38,353 nucleotides of DNA from Globomyces pollinis-pini (taxonomy: Eukaryota > Chytridiomycota > Chytridiomycetes > Rhizophydiales > Globomycetaceae). The notes below the pieces were generated by a model. That model ran no database searches, was not told the origin of the DNA, and saw nothing but the letters and a program-made list of their open reading frames with translations. Below are positions 1-12,233 of this stretch, piece by piece; position 1 is the stretch's first letter; every line of letters begins with the position of its first letter. The position numbers were made by a program, and so were the translations under genes. The stretch spans positions 1-38,353 of the forward strand of contig MU621258.1 of the NCBI GenBank assembly GCA_025399215.1. Direction: 5' to 3'.

Positions 1-1
1 G

Positions 2-232
2 CAAGTTAGTAAATCAGTTTTGGGAGTTCAAGCAGCACTCTTTGCATGTCAATCCTGTTTCAAACATTGTATTGCTTCCGATACTGGATTGGTTGTGGAT
101 AAGACTGGAACAAAACAATTCGTTTACGGACCAACCAAGGGTAATCCATTCAGTGCTCCAGGCTCTGTATTCACGTACACCCAAAAAGATTTCGTCTTTA
201 ATCTTCAACGTGAAAATGATTGGACCGCCTAA
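2..232 (+). CDS. C-terminal fragment of an unidentified protein (5' end outside window)
   Basis: The frame is open from base 2 to a TAA at 230-232 and gives about 76 residues ending in NDWTA. The fragment is Cys-rich early (CQSCFKHC) and then runs through a Gly/Pro/Ser/Phe stretch (GPTKGNPFSAPGS). There is no internal stop and codon use matches the other genes, so it looks like the last exon of a plus-strand gene starting outside the window. I do not recognise the family. The first possible initiator inside the window is a TTG, so no start is claimed. A possible polyadenylation-type AATAAA lies about 25 bases after the stop. Confidence 0.55.
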   Translation, partial: QVSKSVLGVQAALFACQSCFKHCIASDTGLVVDKTGTKQFVYGPTKGNPFSAPGSVFTYTQKDFVFNLQRENDWTA

Positions 233-916
233 TGGGAATGTTGTAATGCTGTAGAGTCAATAAATTCAATTTCAAAATAACGCGATTCACTGTTTTGTTC
301 GTATTGTAAAAGGGACTGCTGTCTTGGTATGAGATATCAAATGCATGATGGTCATCAGTTGCTAAGATTCTGAAGAAAAGACGGCAAGAATAATTTGTAA
401 TAATTCAATGATTTGATGACTACTAGTAATGACAACTTCGACTGTCAACGATCAACATAGGTTTTATTTGCTATCTTATTTTGAGCATGACGCAGGTGAT
501 CTGATCTCTTTCATGCTTTTTCGGAGGCATGACTAGAACCATATTATTTTATAATAGAATCAACTGCTTGATTGCTTTTTCGCGTATCACTGCTTGCAAG
601 TTTTGCATTAATCGCCTCAGCTAGTCTTGTTATTTAAATTGGCTTTTATTCACTCCACAGCATTACAACATGTTTTTAGGCAAGTTTTGATTGCTTCTTT
701 TTTACAGTATGCATTATGAAAATTGGTGACTCCAGTGACTACTCTATAATATTCGCAGACTTTACGAAATAATCATTTGATGCGACAATATCAATTTCTT
801 ATTTTTAAACCTTTTAACTATTTATTTGAGCACGATGTTTATCGAAATTTAAAAAATTGAAGGGCATATAATCGAAATATAAACATAATGGAAGCCAGTA
901 TCGCTTTGGTAAAGTT
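233..916. other. intergenic, convergent 3' regions
   Basis: About 680 bases lie between the plus-strand gene fragment and the minus-strand Eaf6 gene. Both flanking genes end here, so this is 3' UTR plus spacer. I see no long ORF, clear tRNA cloverleaf or repeat. Short A/T runs are frequent. Confidence 0.5.
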
Positions 917-1367
917 TCAATCCTCATCAGAATATACCACTCTCTTCTTCACTCTAATTTGTTTCTTTTCCTCACGTTCTGCATCGTCCCGATCATTCTA
1001 GTTATAAATACACAATATAACTTACACGTCTTACATTAACCGAGGATTGACTAAAAATTCGTTCGCTCTCAATAGATCGTTTTCGATGGCCTGCTCTTGA
1101 ATTGAGAAATCCTTCATAACCACGAACTACGTTCCCATAGTTTGTATCTTGGTATAAATTATTGATGATATTACCTTCAATATATACAGTTTCCAAGTTA
1201 TATATAGAGTTTTCAATATGAATTAAATTAGCATTTAACTCTTGTCGCTTTGATAATAAGTCCATCAACTGTTTCTCTCCCAAGGTCAAGTCGTTGATGG
1301 TATAGGAAACAGTTTGTATTGAATGTTGGGATGGTTGCTGTTGGGGTTCGGTGATGGAAGCAGTCAT
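917..1367 (-). CDS. EAF6: Eaf6/MEAF6-type histone acetyltransferase complex subunit
   Basis: Two exons, 1367-1026 and 997-917, joined over a 28-nt intron (998-1025), give about 140 residues. Residues ~27-60 form a coiled coil (GEKQLMDLLSKRQEL onward). The family signature follows: an LETVYIEG segment, then YGNVVRGYEGFLNS, a basic RKR stretch and a SERIFSQSS motif. The tail after the intron is highly charged and ends VVYSDED. Eaf6 is a small shared subunit of NuA4 and related MYST acetyltransferase complexes in the nucleus. Without the intron the frame would end in VRRVSYIVYL; splicing restores a typical charged tail. The 312 bp to the divergent Mps1 gene would hold both promoters. Confidence 0.9.
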
Positions 1368-1679
1368 AAAAAGTAAAGAAATTAAACAAGTTGGAGATTC
1401 AACAAAATAAAACTATGCTTTAATGCTAATAGAATTCTCAGTTCAAGATCAAATGAATTGCATTTTCTATGTATGTAAAATACCCTAAACATAGGTTAAA
1501 ACTACGGTACCATAAAGAAACAGGTATCCATTCTGACTCTCTCTTTATCACTTTCAGACTATTATATCAACGAATCCATTGTTGATGGTAGGGTAAACTT
1601 AATGCCGTTCTTTGTATTTCATTTCATTTTACTTCCCCACTTTGTCTGAAAAACCAACCATAAACACCTTGGACAAACA
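1368..1679. promoter_or_regulatory. divergent intergenic region between Eaf6 and Mps1 genes
   Basis: This 312-bp AT-rich spacer separates two genes transcribed away from each other, so both promoters must lie here. I recognise no specific operator. Confidence 0.4.
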
Positions 1680-3995
1680 ATGTCAGAATCAGAGAGGACT
1701 CCAACATTTTGGCTACAATGGATTAATCTAAAGAGAGGAAAGATGGATACTAATCAGCTCAAGTCTTCAATCAAAAGTATCCTGGACAGGTAATAATTTA
1801 CATCTACTCCGTTATTCCAATATCTTATTGATTCAAAGCTAACTCACACAGAATCAATTCACAAAAATATAAAGACGATCATGATTTGTTGCTACTATGG
1901 ATTGAATACATCAACTTGGAAATACTACAGAATCAGCCTTATAGCATCATAAACGATTTATTCAAACTTTTGGGTCGTTCTAATATTGGTGTGAACCATT
2001 CACTATTATATACAACTTGGGCTAAATTTGAATGTCAATCCAAACATTTGGAAAAAGCAAGAGAAATATTACGAGTGGCCATTCAATCAAAGGTGCAACC
2101 GTTAAACCTCTTGCAAGACACCTTAGAATATGTGAATTCAATAGATGGTTCTGATATACCAAAAGAAAATATGCATAATGTGGATTTGTTAAAGGTGACA
2201 CAAGGGCCAAATAGGAGACCACTGCAAGAAAAGTTACCACGATCTGTTTCGTTAGAGAGTCATTTCAGCAAGCGGTTAGAAGGTATATTTATCGAATTGT
2301 TTAATATTAGAGAATCAGGAGAATACACCCAATCGTATTTTTGAAATATGTTCACTTTAGATTCTAGGTCTAAACCATTCACCACTGAATCAACCCCAAA
2401 CTATGCAGCTGATCATTCTGTAGCCTTTTTTTTTCTTAACCATAGGTTACGCGCTTGCAGTCCCTCCGTGGCAAAGTCGGACGTACAGCTTTAGGTATCA
2501 TTACAAACGTATTGTTAATTTTGTAAAGGCCCACCAGTACGAACAAAAAAAGATTCTCCAAATGGAACAAAAGACTTCAATGGGGCATTCAAACAAGTCA
2601 ATACATCACCCAAAGGAGTATCAGACACAGTTACTCCGATATCACCAGCTCTTTCAAATGCAAGCTCATCTTTAGCATCTGAAAATCCTTCCCAAACAAG
2701 CAATCAGGAAGAGTTTGAAATAGAAGATATGGAACTTTCCAATACAATTACCATGATGAAAGCCAGAAGTTCTAATCCGATCGATACTACGTTAACTCAA
2801 AAAAATAACCAAAATCAAATGGAATACATGATCCCACTTAAAGATGGGTCTGATCATAAAGAATCAAAATCATTCATCGTATGAATATTTTTAACATGTA
2901 TAGGTGAACGGGCGACCTTATCTTAGATCTGAAGTAATAGGCAAAGGCGGTAGTTGTAAAGTATATAAAGTGACAGATGCAAAGGGGCAGGTGTATGCAT
3001 TGAAGAAAGTAAAATTGCGCAATCAAGATAAATCAGTTATCGCAGGTAAGATCCTATAGCTTTATACTAGGTTATACAAATGAAATTATACTTTTAAATA
3101 AGCTGAAAAACAATGATCGAATCATCAAGCTAATTGATGCTGAGCATAACCATACGGATAAAGTATTGATGATGGTAAATTTGTATAGTAAGACGTTTAG
3201 GTTCTCGAATATGGAGAGATTGATTTGGAGCAAATGCTACAAAAACATCCAAATAGCCGTTTGTCTTTAAACTTTATTCGAAACTACTGGGAGCAAATGT
3301 TACAAGCTGTGCAAGCAATACACGACCAAAATATTATTCATTCAGATTTGAAACCTGCCAATTTTCTATTAGTAGAAGGCTGCTTGAAATTAATTGATTT
3401 TGGAATTGCAAAGGCTATTCCGAACGACACTACAAATATTCAACGAGACCACCAAGTAACCTATATAATTTTATTGACAGTATAGACTGGTACAATTAAT
3501 TATATGGCACCAGAAGCAATCAACTATGTTGAAATACAAGGCACAAAACAAAACTATTTGAAGCAAGGTCGATCAAGTGATGTATGGTCTCTTGGATGTA
3601 TTTTATATCGATTCATATATTTACACCCGCCATTTGGAAACATGACAGTGATGGTGAAGATTAAATGTATCACAGATCCATCACATTGTATTCCATATCC
3701 AGAAACGGAAGACCCTCAAGTAATTCCTATCCTCAAAGGTTGTTTAGAATATGAACCGAAAAAGAGACTCACCATTCCAGAGCTATTAAGTCACCCTTTC
3801 CTCAACCCAAGTGTATTGGATGCTTTCACTATATCCAGAATCCTTAAAAGAGGTTTACAATTGAATTTGAATTCAGAAAATTTAGATTCCGTAGTTGCTG
3901 TAATATTATTTGTTTTTGATTTAAATGTAGACCATTTTGGCCGAATCTACCAGTACATTGAAAAAATAATTTCTCAAGATCATTTGTTAGTTTAA
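1680..3995 (+). CDS. MPS1: Mps1/TTK dual-specificity spindle checkpoint kinase with N-terminal TPR region
   Basis: Nine exons: 1680-1789, 1852-2334, 2368-2419, 2446-2494, 2529-2878, 2904-3045, 3071-3174, 3201-3455 and 3486-3995, about 684 residues. Exon 2 has the Bub1/Mps1-type TPR ([27 protein letters not shown]). Residues ~350-625 are the kinase: glycine loop [12 protein letters not shown] lysine (~382), [11 protein letters not shown] with catalytic Asp ~479, DFGIAK, then [12 protein letters not shown]. The [10 protein letters not shown] and YMAPEA context is diagnostic of Mps1. The family phosphorylates kinetochore proteins to start the spindle checkpoint and in fungi also acts at spindle poles. 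The linker is Ser/Thr/Asn-rich. Introns are 25-34 nt except the first (62 nt). Exons 3-4 are small and placed by phase only, so the least certain. Confidence 0.9.
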
Positions 3996-4041
3996 TATAG
4001 TGTTTTGTTCAAGTTTATCACTATTTATTGGCAAAGATATT

Positions 4042-5309
4042 TTATTCGTAAGCTTCACTGGCAAACAAATTATCTATATCAGCAATTTTCCACGACCCAG
4101 TATATCGTTTTTTCATATGACTTGTCTCCAATCGAAAATTTATTGGACGTTGAATTGTTGAAGTCCAAACAGAATCTGGATTTTCTTTATCAACAACAGA
4201 TATAGTGGCATGTATATTCGCTTTAACATCAATTCCTAAAATAGCACCCTCCCTAGTGACTTCTGATCGATCTGAAAATGTAGGTGGTTCAGCTTCACCA
4301 TCATCATTGATTACCACTTTATCTTTTGGAAAATCATATTCAAAAGACATTTCTTTAAACAACCATCTAGGGTTTTTATCTGGATTTTGGACTCTCCACA
4401 TTACCATTGGAGCTATAGATGTATGAATCTGTGCTTGTGTTAGAGTTGTGGTAACTCTTTCTTTTGGACCAAAAAGTAACCAAGTTTGATCTTTCTCAAA
4501 ATCAGTTAATGAATGAACTTTGATATGTAATTCCAATCCTAACCGTTGAAATTCTAAATGATGTTGATGAAATTCCTCAAAGAGTCGTTTGGTTGTTATA
4601 TCAGATAATTTTAAGGTTAAAGAGTTTCCATAAGTTTGATTCACATCGTTTGGTAATACTTTGAAGAATTCTGTTAATGCTACTTTGGCACCTTTCATAA
4701 ACTCATCAGGCATGTATGGAGTTGCATCAGCGTCTGCATCTTCTTCCTTGAATCTGAGATTAATCCAGTTCTAATGGTCAGCTTGAATCTTAAGTAAACC
4801 TAATATTAGATTCATGATTGAGAATGATGATTACCCGTGTAGTCATTTCGGCTAGATAAGTCCTGATTGGCACCAATAACATTTTATCTACCCATAAGCC
4901 ATTAACTTCTCACTTACCATACCACTGTAAATCTTCAGTCTTGTCGTTGTAACTAGATTCTCTTGGACGATTACCTTTAATGACCAAAGGATAATGCTTT
5001 GTAAACACTTCTAACCCATACCGATCCGATGTAAATCTTTTACTGCTGCCTGCTACATCATTACAATCAAAATTGGATACTTTCTGTATTGAAGAATCTG
5101 GACTTTATCGAATGAATTCTTATCAATGACACTCGAAATTGAAACATTGAATTGAGAAAAAAACTCTGAAGTTGGAGTTTTTATGGAACGAACAATCCTG
5201 GCATATATGGGATCATAGAAATCTTTCTTATTCTTGTATGGGAATCCAAGCAAAATATTGCATGGGAATCTACTCAAAATCGAACGAAGAATGACGCGAT
5301 GAACCCAAT
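4042..5309 (-). CDS. probable mitochondrial protein, Tim44/mL45(Mba1)-like C-terminal domain suspected
   Basis: Exons that can be joined in phase: up to ~5309-5081, 5045(or 5042)-4918, 4887-4835 and 4770-4042. The last exon gives a ~240-residue soluble domain starting NWINLRF and ending YTGSWKIADIDNLF plus a short acidic tail. The alternating helix-then-strand layout, with a terminal W-I strand, resembles the Tim44-like fold of mL45/Mba1, the mitoribosome membrane anchor, but I could not confirm this. The 5' exon is basic and aromatic, as expected near a mitochondrial presequence. No in-frame ATG is visible, so a short upstream exon is probable. Candidate ATGs at 5398 and 5406 overlap or abut the stop of the next gene. 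The intron 4771-4834 is 64 nt and splits exactly into two intron-like units. Confidence 0.55.
4771..4834 (-). other. double intron unit (two head-to-tail intron-like segments)
   Basis: On the minus strand 4834-4800 (35 nt, GTAATC...TATTAG) is followed directly by 4799-4771 (29 nt, GTTTAC...CATTAG). Each has the size and ends of a normal intron in this genome, with no exon base between them. Removing both joins ACG-free codon CGG to AAC in phase 0. Confidence 0.5.
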
Positions 5310-5405
5310 CTCTGTTTGAATTTCAATGTTGTACACCTTCTTTATTAAATCAATTTGATATGATGAATGATTCAGTTACTATCAACGTTGATAAGCATCT
5401 CGTCA

Positions 5406-6878
5406 TTAATTTCGGATAGTACGACGATACCGATGACAATTCCGAATCAACTCTTGATAACTGAACTGAATAGCATAAATAGTCAGATACCCAATTGATT
5501 CTCGATCCAATAGCACATTCTTCAATACATAAGAATCGGCTGGGAAACAGTCTAAATAGTAGTCCATCATATAATTCACCATAAAATTTGGTAATATGTA
5601 ATTCAACAATAGAAATAACCGGCTTTCTTTCAGTAGTTGTGATGCAGTTTTGTTGAATAAGATGATGTTTTTACGGGTGGTGTCGTTGTAGTAGGTGTTG
5701 TAATTGCCATATGCGGCATATGGAGTTACGAAAACTAATAATGGATTGATAGGTACTATTACATGTGTGGTTTCAGTTGTCAGACCCCATGCATTGCACA
5801 GAAGCAACGTAGTATTCGATTGAAGGATTTTTGGTAACCTGCGTAATATCTGATTAGCATTCGACGGCGTTGAGAAAATCAAAGATAGCTTTTTAATTGA
5901 CTTGTTCTTGCTGATGATAGTTTGAAGACTATCTAAGGTGACATTAGTATTGATATTTGAGACGAATGAAATTCTTGCATGTTCCAGTGAAGCAGCTTGT
6001 GATAAAGAGTGTGAAATGATATTTAGACTTTCGTCTGTCATATTTGCCAAGGATAACTCTTTCATGGACGTGTTATTCTCAATCAATTTAGCAATATCAT
6101 TTGCATAAAGTTCGTCAATATCAATACTGCACTTTTTCAAAGTAGTTTTATCTGCAAGGTCTCTAACCCATACACTTCAAATTAGCGAGAAAATCACATA
6201 CCCATACGAACTCACATCTTCCTTTTTTATCGGATTATCTTCGTCACTAAATATCAACAATAAAAAGAATTACCTAGCCGTAAAATCAGCACGTTCCAAA
6301 TTAGTGAAACTGGAAATTGTATGGCTTATGGATGATTCAGCACCAATTACTGATCCGGTAACATAAAACTCCTTTAAATGGCTCGGAAAACTGATAAAAT
6401 CAAAATGTTCTGGATCTTGAGGCTTTGATATCCAAATTGACACGGATCTTAGAGTGGGAATATTCGAGAATATAGGAAGTCCAATTCCATCCTTGTAATA
6501 GTTGTAAACATCTTTGAGCTGATGGCCAACCAAGGTGATGGTTTCCAAATTTGGTAGCGATTGGACTAATTCCAGATATGGGATAAGAGATGGAACATTC
6601 TCATAGAAATCTATTCTGCTCAATCGCTTGGATCCCTTTAACTCCTCGATTCTTTTCAGATACCTCTTGCTGTATTGAAAAATAATTTCTAAATGGAGAC
6701 AATCTTTAGGGTCTTTAACTATTTTAGTTAGTAAACAATCCAATTCTGATTTTAGCATTTCAATACGGATCCTTGAAGGCAGTCGCTTGCATGTTGGACT
6801 TGATTTTATTGCTTCTATTTGCTTTTTGTAGCAGTCATAGCTACTCCAATCTTTCTTTGAATATCCAGTCAATCTCAT
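5406..6878 (-). CDS. leucine-rich-repeat-like protein, function unknown
   Basis: Three exons, 6878-6274, 6246-6202 and 6162-5406, join in phase over 27- and 39-nt introns to about 468 residues. The N-terminal part has irregular LRR-like strands such as LVQSLPNLETITLVG and SFPSHLKEFYVTGS, then SMKELSLANMTDES and SIKKLSLIFST. This resembles the LRR half of F-box/LRR or ribonuclease-inhibitor-like proteins, but I see no F-box. The last ~120 residues are aromatic and hydrophobic (YILPNFMVNYMMDYYL) without a clear membrane topology. The start ATG at 6878 is the first in frame; an upstream ORF at 6907-7101 could not be joined and is not included. It is tandem with the downstream Tim44-like gene, whose start lies close to this stop. 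Confidence 0.65.
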
Positions 6879-7406
6879 CTTTTTAGGGGAACTATTTCGG
6901 ACATAATTAGATTCTGTTCAATGTATCATCAGATAGCCATACGCTGCACCTATGAATATCAAATGTTGTAGAAATTATGATAGAATTGTGATCGATCGCT
7001 ACTAAGACCATCAGACCTAGATTTATTTTAAAAAGCATTGGCAATTTAGTGATAATATTGTAGACAAATGACAATTTAAATAAAGTATGTAATGTAGGCA
7101 AATATTACTACAACAGAAATTCCTTGGTGTAGTGACTGCCATCACTATATTAGGAGTGATTATCTGATAACTTGAGGCAATCAATTCACAAACAATTATA
7201 GAATTTCGTGCCGAAATCGAAGTCTCAACGAATGGTACATTTGAAATGTCCTTATATATCCGTTTTGTTTTTATAAACTGATAAGATTGTTAAAGTCGCG
7301 TGAGAGAAAATCAAAACAAAGTAACGACGTCAACTATTTATTATTCTTGCAAACAGAACAACATAGAAAACAAATTAATTGAATTAGAAAGAAAAATTAA
7401 GTTGGA
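6879..7406. promoter_or_regulatory. divergent intergenic region upstream of LRR and LRRC9 genes
   Basis: About 530 bp lies between two start codons facing away from each other. A minus-strand open stretch at 6907-7101 (64 codons, hydrophobic) has no recognisable domain and no splice junction putting it in frame with the LRR gene. Otherwise I see only AT-rich sequence. Confidence 0.35.
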
Positions 7407-10400
7407 ATGAATGTTGGAGAAGAAGAAAATGCAGTAGATACCTTCAATGAATCATTTACGGAATTAATACGTGTAAACAAACCATTGGAAAAGGATAGAA
7501 AAACGAAAAGGACCGGGATATTTAAAGACGATAAAGATTTGTATGTATTGGTAATTAACAAGCATTTTGTGATTGATTAACAGTGTTTACATAATGGAAT
7601 ATCTGAATATCAAATATCTAGCTCCAAAGTTATTGAATCATTAGATATGTGTCATTACAATTTCCCCAGGATTGTTGGGTTACATAATTTCCCAACCCTG
7701 AAAAGCTTGTGTATTGTTGCGCAGGATATTAGTCATATCACAGGATTGGAAAGTTGTAAATTATTGGAATCTTTGTGGATTTGTGAAACAAAAGTATCCA
7801 AAATAGAAGGACTGGATGAATTGCAGAATTTAAAAAGATTGTTCTTGTAAAATATCGTTATCCGGATTTAACATTTAGATATAGTAACTGTATCAAGAAA
7901 ATAGAAGGTCTAAGTAATCTTGTATCATTAGAACATTTATCTCTATCTGACAATGGTATGATTTTAAATTCTTACCCAAGAAATTACGGAAATTGAAAAT
8001 GTGGAGAATCTTTATTGTCTGACTGTTTTTCATATTGGTAACAACAAAATTAAAACCATCGGGAATTCTTTAAATCAGTGCATCAATCTCATTGTATGGA
8101 ATGTTCTTTAGTTGATCTATAGGAGTTAAATTTATCAGGGAATCTGATTTCGTCATTTCGAGAAATATTACATTTGGCCAGCTTAAAAAAACTGGTTCAG
8201 CTTTGTCTAAGCGACCCAAACTATTCTGATAATCCTATTTGTGCGCTATGTAACTACCAGACTTATGGAGTTCACCACCTTCCAAAATTAACTTCATTTG
8301 ACACATTGGATGTCACAGCAGAATCCAGAAAAATTATAAGCGCTACAATAGTTAAAAAGAGAATGTAGTTTTTATATATATCTAATTGTTTCCTTTAGGT
8401 ATTATAATATGCGAATTATCACGATACGGAGAAATTGTAATTTTTTACTCAAGACCATTGTAAATGTCATAGAGCCTATCATTCAAAGATCTACACTCGA
8501 AAGTGAGCAATTTTTAGCAAAGTCTGCAAAGGTTCAACAACATATTGATCTTCTTTCCGTAAACAAAGATAGCATCAAACAGGTATTGTCATCATCAAAA
8601 TAACTATTTTACAGAAAGCATTGGTGGCCAAATATGAATACATAAAAAATCAGCTAATATGTGTTGCAGAAAAGAAGTATAAATACGTTTGTGATATGAA
8701 TCAGCATGTAAATAAACTTCAGAACCAAATCACAAATCAAAGCAACGAAGCTATCAGAGCACTTCTGTTGGAATTAGAAACAGGTGGGAATGTAAGATTT
8801 GAAGATGAACAGAAAGGTGCCCCTTGGGTCTTACATTGTGAAAAACAAATTAAAAAATTCATTAGAAGAGCAGCTTCAAAAGACTCCCCCAAAACCATTC
8901 AAATTCACAGAATTTCTAAATTGCATAACAGAGGATCTAAAATTAAATTTGAGGTTTTTCAATTTTTTGTATAACTCTTTAGGAACGCGCAACACGACAA
9001 ACTGGACCAGACAAAGGCATTTACTTATGCTTTCAGAACAATGATGGAAATGCAGATATTTTTTCTATTGCAGAGCATGGGTTTGATGTCAAATCGAAGC
9101 AAGGAATCATGATGACAAACTACTTTGACTGCCAAGATCTAAATTCGTCAAACAAACTAAGAAAAGCAATTATTCTGCGCATTGGGCATTGCAAAACTCA
9201 CGAAATTGGATATGAAGACGTCTTGGAAGATATAAATGTAGATGCCTTTTCTGGTTGTGATATACTATACCAGCGTCTTGACCAATCTGATGGAAAAGCA
9301 GGAACAGACCAACCAAAACGATGCTTAGTTCTCAATCCTGATTGTCTTTTGGCAGAATATGCAGTGGAGTATTCGCTTGAAACTGACTTGGATCCAAACA
9401 CCACACAATTAGAGCGTTTAGTGATAGACATTGCATACTCTAATCGTTTATCTCATGCTAACATGCCTACTATTGTTAATGAGTTGTCATCAAAAATCAA
9501 ACCACAGGTACTAAATTGAAACTAAGTGTAGTCAATGGCACTTGAACATCAAGTTATGAATATCGAACAAATGGAAAAAGAATACCCCGAATTAAGTGCT
9601 TTGGAAGACATGACTAAATCCATTAAAGATTATACGGTAATTATTTGAATGCTTATCATCAGAAACTGGTATTGACAGATAAAACTCCAACAGACCATCT
9701 CAATCTTACCGGAATCACACCACTAAATCCCGAATATTTCAATAACAGAAACACTCTAAAAACAATCATCATTAGGCATTCAGAATTAACGAACGTCCCA
9801 TTATTTTTGGTTTGTCCTCTTTTGGAGACCCTCGATTTGTCATTCAACAAAATCACCGTGATACCTGATATTGCTCTGATGATGCCAAAACTTAAAGAAC
9901 TGAACATGATATCCAATTCTTTAAACCATATATCTTCTATCTCATCATTAACTAAAACACGGACAAGTTTGGAGCGATTAGATATCAGGTTTAATCGTAT
10001 CTCATCAATTAAAGAACTGAGAGAGTATATAGTTGGGAGATTGAAGAGCTTGACTGTGATGAATCAAAAACCAATCACTGAAACAGAAAGAACGGATGCA
10101 GAAAGAATGTATATTCAAAGTCAAGCATTGATTTCGCAAAACAATTCCTCTGAGCAATCCCAAAGCTTTAGACCAATGTCTATAAGAACTCAGTATGGAC
10201 CAGGATCTTCTTCTTTGGAGCAAAATTATTATTTTCAAAAGCAATTCATATCCTTGTCTGGAGTCATTGACGCTCAAAAAATTACAACTCTTGAACTTGA
10301 CTCATGCCAGTTGGTCAACTTGGACTTGCTCCCAGACAGGTTTTATTCCCCCAATTTCTCATTTTAGAATGGTTAAGTTACGCTGGGCAAGTTTCAGAAA

Positions 10401-11988
10401 CAATTTTATCGAAGATATTTCAAAATTGGCAAATTATCTTTCTTTGGAAGAACTATCCTTGGAAAATAACCAAATTTCATTTATTGATTGCTTGTCTTCT
10501 TTAAATCAACTGGCTAAATTGGATGTATCCAACAATATAATATCTACGGTGGAAAATGTTCCGTTCAAAGCTTTGATGTTTCTGTGTCTAGAAAAAAATC
10601 AAATGAAAAGTCTACGAGCATTTTCCAAGATTCCTACATTGTTGGAGCTATGTAATTATAATTTTTTAATATTCAGATGTTGGTGATAATAAGATAACAC
10701 ATTCATTCACTACCTTTCCACTAAAGGAGCTTCCAAGGCTAATAATACTAGATTTGACTGGAAATGCTGTGTGCAAGCTTCCAAACTTTCGTCTATTCAC
10801 TATTTTCCATTTAAATAGATTGAAAATTTTGAATGGTGCTGGAATTACTTCGAAAGATCAAGCTCAAGCCAAAGACATGTATATGGGAAAATTAACAATC
10901 GAGCTATTGGGTGAAAAAATTGGGCATTTCAACTTCAAAAATATCACAGAACTCGATCTTAGAAATTGCAAGATTAGGGAGATTGATTGCTTATCTGGTG
11001 TTGAATTTCGAAGTTTAAGAAAACTCAACTTTGATAATAATCTACTGGCCAATATCGATTGCTTTACCTCCTTAAGCAGCTTGAAGCATTTGAGCTTGAA
11101 CAATAATCGTATTGAGCGATTACTCTCTATTGATGGCCAGAATTCTAATACAACTAAAGTAGAGACTGAGACAATCAAAAGCTTTCCGAAGACTTTCTTA
11201 TCTAATTTAGAAGAGCTCTATCTCGGATATAACACAATTGCAAGAATTTCTGATTTAGGTTTACACCGAATGCCACAATTGAAGGTTTTGTACCTGCAAG
11301 GAAACAAAATAACCAAAGTATGCATATAATATATAACTCTTTAGGTGGATGGATTGGAACAGATGACCAACTTAATAGAATTAGTAATTGACAAAAATCA
11401 GATCAAGTCAATTGATCCATTATCATTTCTTTCTTTGATTAACCTACGAGAATTGCATATCAAAGAGAACAGATTAAAATCTTTGGCAAATTTTGATTGT
11501 TTACCAAATCTGCAAATTCTGTTTTTAACCAACAACAGAATTCACGAGATGTCTGAAATAGAGGTAAGCATACTTTGAAGTTTAATTAATAGAAAATGAA
11601 ATTACCGAGCATTTTAGAAATTTCTTTGGCATCAAATGCTGTCTGTAGGAAACAGCTTTATCGAATAGGACTTGTGATTAGGTTTCCTCACATAATGGGC
11701 ATTGATGGTAAAGAAGTTACTAACGAGGAGAGACAAAGAGCACATGTAAACAGACACGCTTTTTAACGTTTAGACTTTTTACTTGGAACAATGTCTTATT
11801 CGAGAAGATCCAGTAGCAAAACTGGTTTCTAACGCCAGTTCTCAAAATCTAGTAGGTTCCTCAATGAACCCCAAGCTAGCCATTAAAATTACATCAGTTG
11901 TATTAGATGGTAAGGATTTCATATTTTAATGGTAGGACTGGAAATGAAATTGTCATCCAATTCTGGATTTGGAATAGGAAGGCCATAA
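7407..11988 (+). CDS. LRRC9: LRRC9 orthologue, cilium-associated leucine-rich repeat protein
   Basis: Sixteen exons: 7407-7550, 7584-7846, 7879-7955, 7981-8093, 8123-8364, 8399-8582, 8615-8953, 8983-9507, 9532-9636, 9663-10339, 10368-10651, 10677-11317, 11345-11563, 11593-11745, 11774-11909 and 11936-11988. They give about 1384 residues, close to vertebrate LRRC9. SDS22-type LRRs at the N-terminus (TIVAQDI-like LCIVAQDI, KIEGLDELQNLKRLFL) are followed by the LRRC9 markers NPICALCNYQTY, KKRMYYNMRI, ELETGGNVRFED and RCLVLNPDCLLAEY. A second long LRR array ends NAVCRKQLYR...GIDGKEVTNEERQRAH. The middle block (exons 6-8) is helical and not LRR. The family is linked to cilia and flagella; its biochemical role is not established. 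All introns are 24-34 nt. Orthology is firm, individual junctions mostly so. Confidence 0.9.
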
Positions 11989-12233
11989 GACATCGAATGA
12001 TTAAGAAGCCATGATAGTTATCGTTTGAAATATAGTTTGTACAGTTTAAGAAATTTTAGTCATCACGTTAGTATCGCGTCTTAGAGGCATGCATGCATAA
12101 CTTCCTTTACTCTAACATTCAATATCCTTCATATCCTACTTTTTGTATTTCGCGGCCCATACGATTTGAGATGTTGGTGGCTTGATCTGAAGATGCAAAT
12201 CTTTTTTTAAATCTGCAAAATCTTATCTTTTCA

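Noticed and set aside
233..916. tRNA or other structured RNA gene in AT-rich spacers
   Set aside because: I found no convincing cloverleaf, A/B boxes or compensating stems here or in the other spacers.
2420..2528. Treating 2446-2494 in Mps1 as the middle unit of a three-intron array (it begins GT and ends AG)
   Set aside because: Removing it leaves the downstream exon out of frame with an early stop; keeping it as exon gives a continuous frame.
6907..7101. Minus-strand ORF of 64 codons upstream of the LRR-like gene, considered as its first exon or an F-box
   Set aside because: No donor/acceptor pair joins it in phase to 6878, and no F-box pattern is visible.
8799..9044. Alternative frame in LRRC9 exon 7 (encoding KNSLEEQLQKTPPKPF)
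   Set aside because: The other frame matches the LRRC9 segment HRISKLHNRGSKIKFE and splices cleanly at 8954-8982. The alternative would need a frameshift.
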